5,550 nt of DNA from assembly GCA_903874575.1 (NCBI GenBank), contig CAIQSZ010000382.1:1-5550 (forward strand). Direction: 5' to 3'. The stretch comes from an uncultured Elusimicrobia bacterium. Its GTDB lineage: Bacteria; Elusimicrobiota; Elusimicrobia; UBA1565; UBA9628. The position numbers were made by a program, and so were the translations under genes. The notes below the pieces were generated by a model. The model had not been told where the DNA came from, ran no database searches, and saw only the letters and a list, made by a program, of their open reading frames with translations. Position 1 is the stretch's first letter; every line of letters begins with the position of its first letter. Positions 5,485 to 5,550 of the stretch are shown here, piece after piece.

Positions 5485-5550
5485 TGTAGTGTCTCCAACA
5501 CTTCTTTACTTCTGGCGACTTTAGCCAGAATGCGCTCGGTCGTCGCGGTC
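5481..5550 (-). CDS. Possible C-terminal end of a convergent gene (cut by window), unidentified
   Basis: Read on the minus strand, one frame is open from the window edge to a TAG formed by the complement of bases 5481-5483, ending TERILAKVARSKEVLETLH. The amphipathic pattern is compatible with a terminal helix. The stop would interlock with the queE stop in the palindrome CTAG. Against this, only 22 codons are visible, a second minus frame is also open, and the codons are much less GC-rich than in the neighbouring genes. The stretch may equally be an intergenic spacer before a further + strand gene; an ATG at 5530 opens MRSVVAV but lacks a ribosome binding site. No function can be given. Confidence 0.28.
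   Translation of the reverse strand, partial: TATTERILAKVARSKEVLETLH
5510..5530. repeat. Inverted repeat downstream of queE, weak hairpin
   Basis: TTCTGGC (5510-5516) and GCCAGAA (5524-5530) are perfect 7-base complements around a 7-base loop. A smaller pair, AGTGT (5488-5492) and ACACT (5498-5502), lies just before it. Both are in the AT-richer tail after the last gene of the run, where a transcription end is expected. Neither is followed by a T tract on the + strand, so an intrinsic terminator is not well supported. They could also be chance pairs inside coding sequence. Confidence 0.35.

Noticed and set aside
5510..5530. An intrinsic terminator after queE
   Set aside because: The 7-base stem has a perfect match but only moderate GC and no following T tract on the + strand, so it is listed only as an inverted repeat.

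Overview
The window is a GC-rich (roughly two-thirds G+C by eye) bacterial segment with every recognisable gene on the + strand and almost no non-coding DNA. GC-rich codons, a WecA-type polyprenyl-phosphate sugar transferase, a lipoprotein signal peptide and queuosine-pathway genes indicate a free-living bacterium with a complex envelope. The style of the first two proteins recalls high-GC environmental lineages such as Elusimicrobiota, but that is an impression from memory, not a demonstrated assignment.

Layout. (1) Bases 1-540 are the 3' part of an envelope glycosyltransferase gene cut by the window edge. Its first visible ~40 residues look like a GT9 (heptosyltransferase) domain, while the rest looks like the soluble C-terminal domain of a membrane GT39-type glycosyltransferase. 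(2) 537-1571 encodes a WecA/MraY-superfamily undecaprenyl-phosphate sugar-1-phosphate transferase. (3) 1568-2926 encodes an FAD-dependent oxidoreductase of the amine oxidase/protoporphyrinogen-oxidase-like group, substrate unknown. (4) 2923-3315 encodes a small lipoprotein of unknown function. (5) 3312-4100 encodes a DEDDh 3'-5' exonuclease with an ExoX-like C-terminal domain. (6) 4097-4768 is queC. (7) 4765-5484 is queE, starting with TTG. (8) 5485-5550 is a short, distinctly AT-richer tail that may hold the end of a convergent gene.

The first three genes plausibly serve surface-polysaccharide assembly: lipid-linked sugar initiation, an FAD enzyme that may modify a sugar or lipid intermediate, and glycosyl transfer. 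The last two make the 7-deazaguanine precursor preQ0 (QueE makes CDG, QueC converts CDG to preQ0), leading to queuosine in tRNA. The exonuclease and lipoprotein lie between these blocks with no obvious pathway link. All six gene junctions are the same 4-base stop/start overlap (ATGA four times, then GTGA, then TTGA), so the whole block reads as one translationally coupled operon. Its promoter must lie upstream of the window unless internal promoters lie within coding sequence.

No tRNA, rRNA, CRISPR array, insertion sequence or phage gene was seen. I did not find a clear undescribed system. The points most worth checking are the apparent GT9/GT39 hybrid, the uncharacterised FAD enzyme and lipoprotein, and the composition break after queE.
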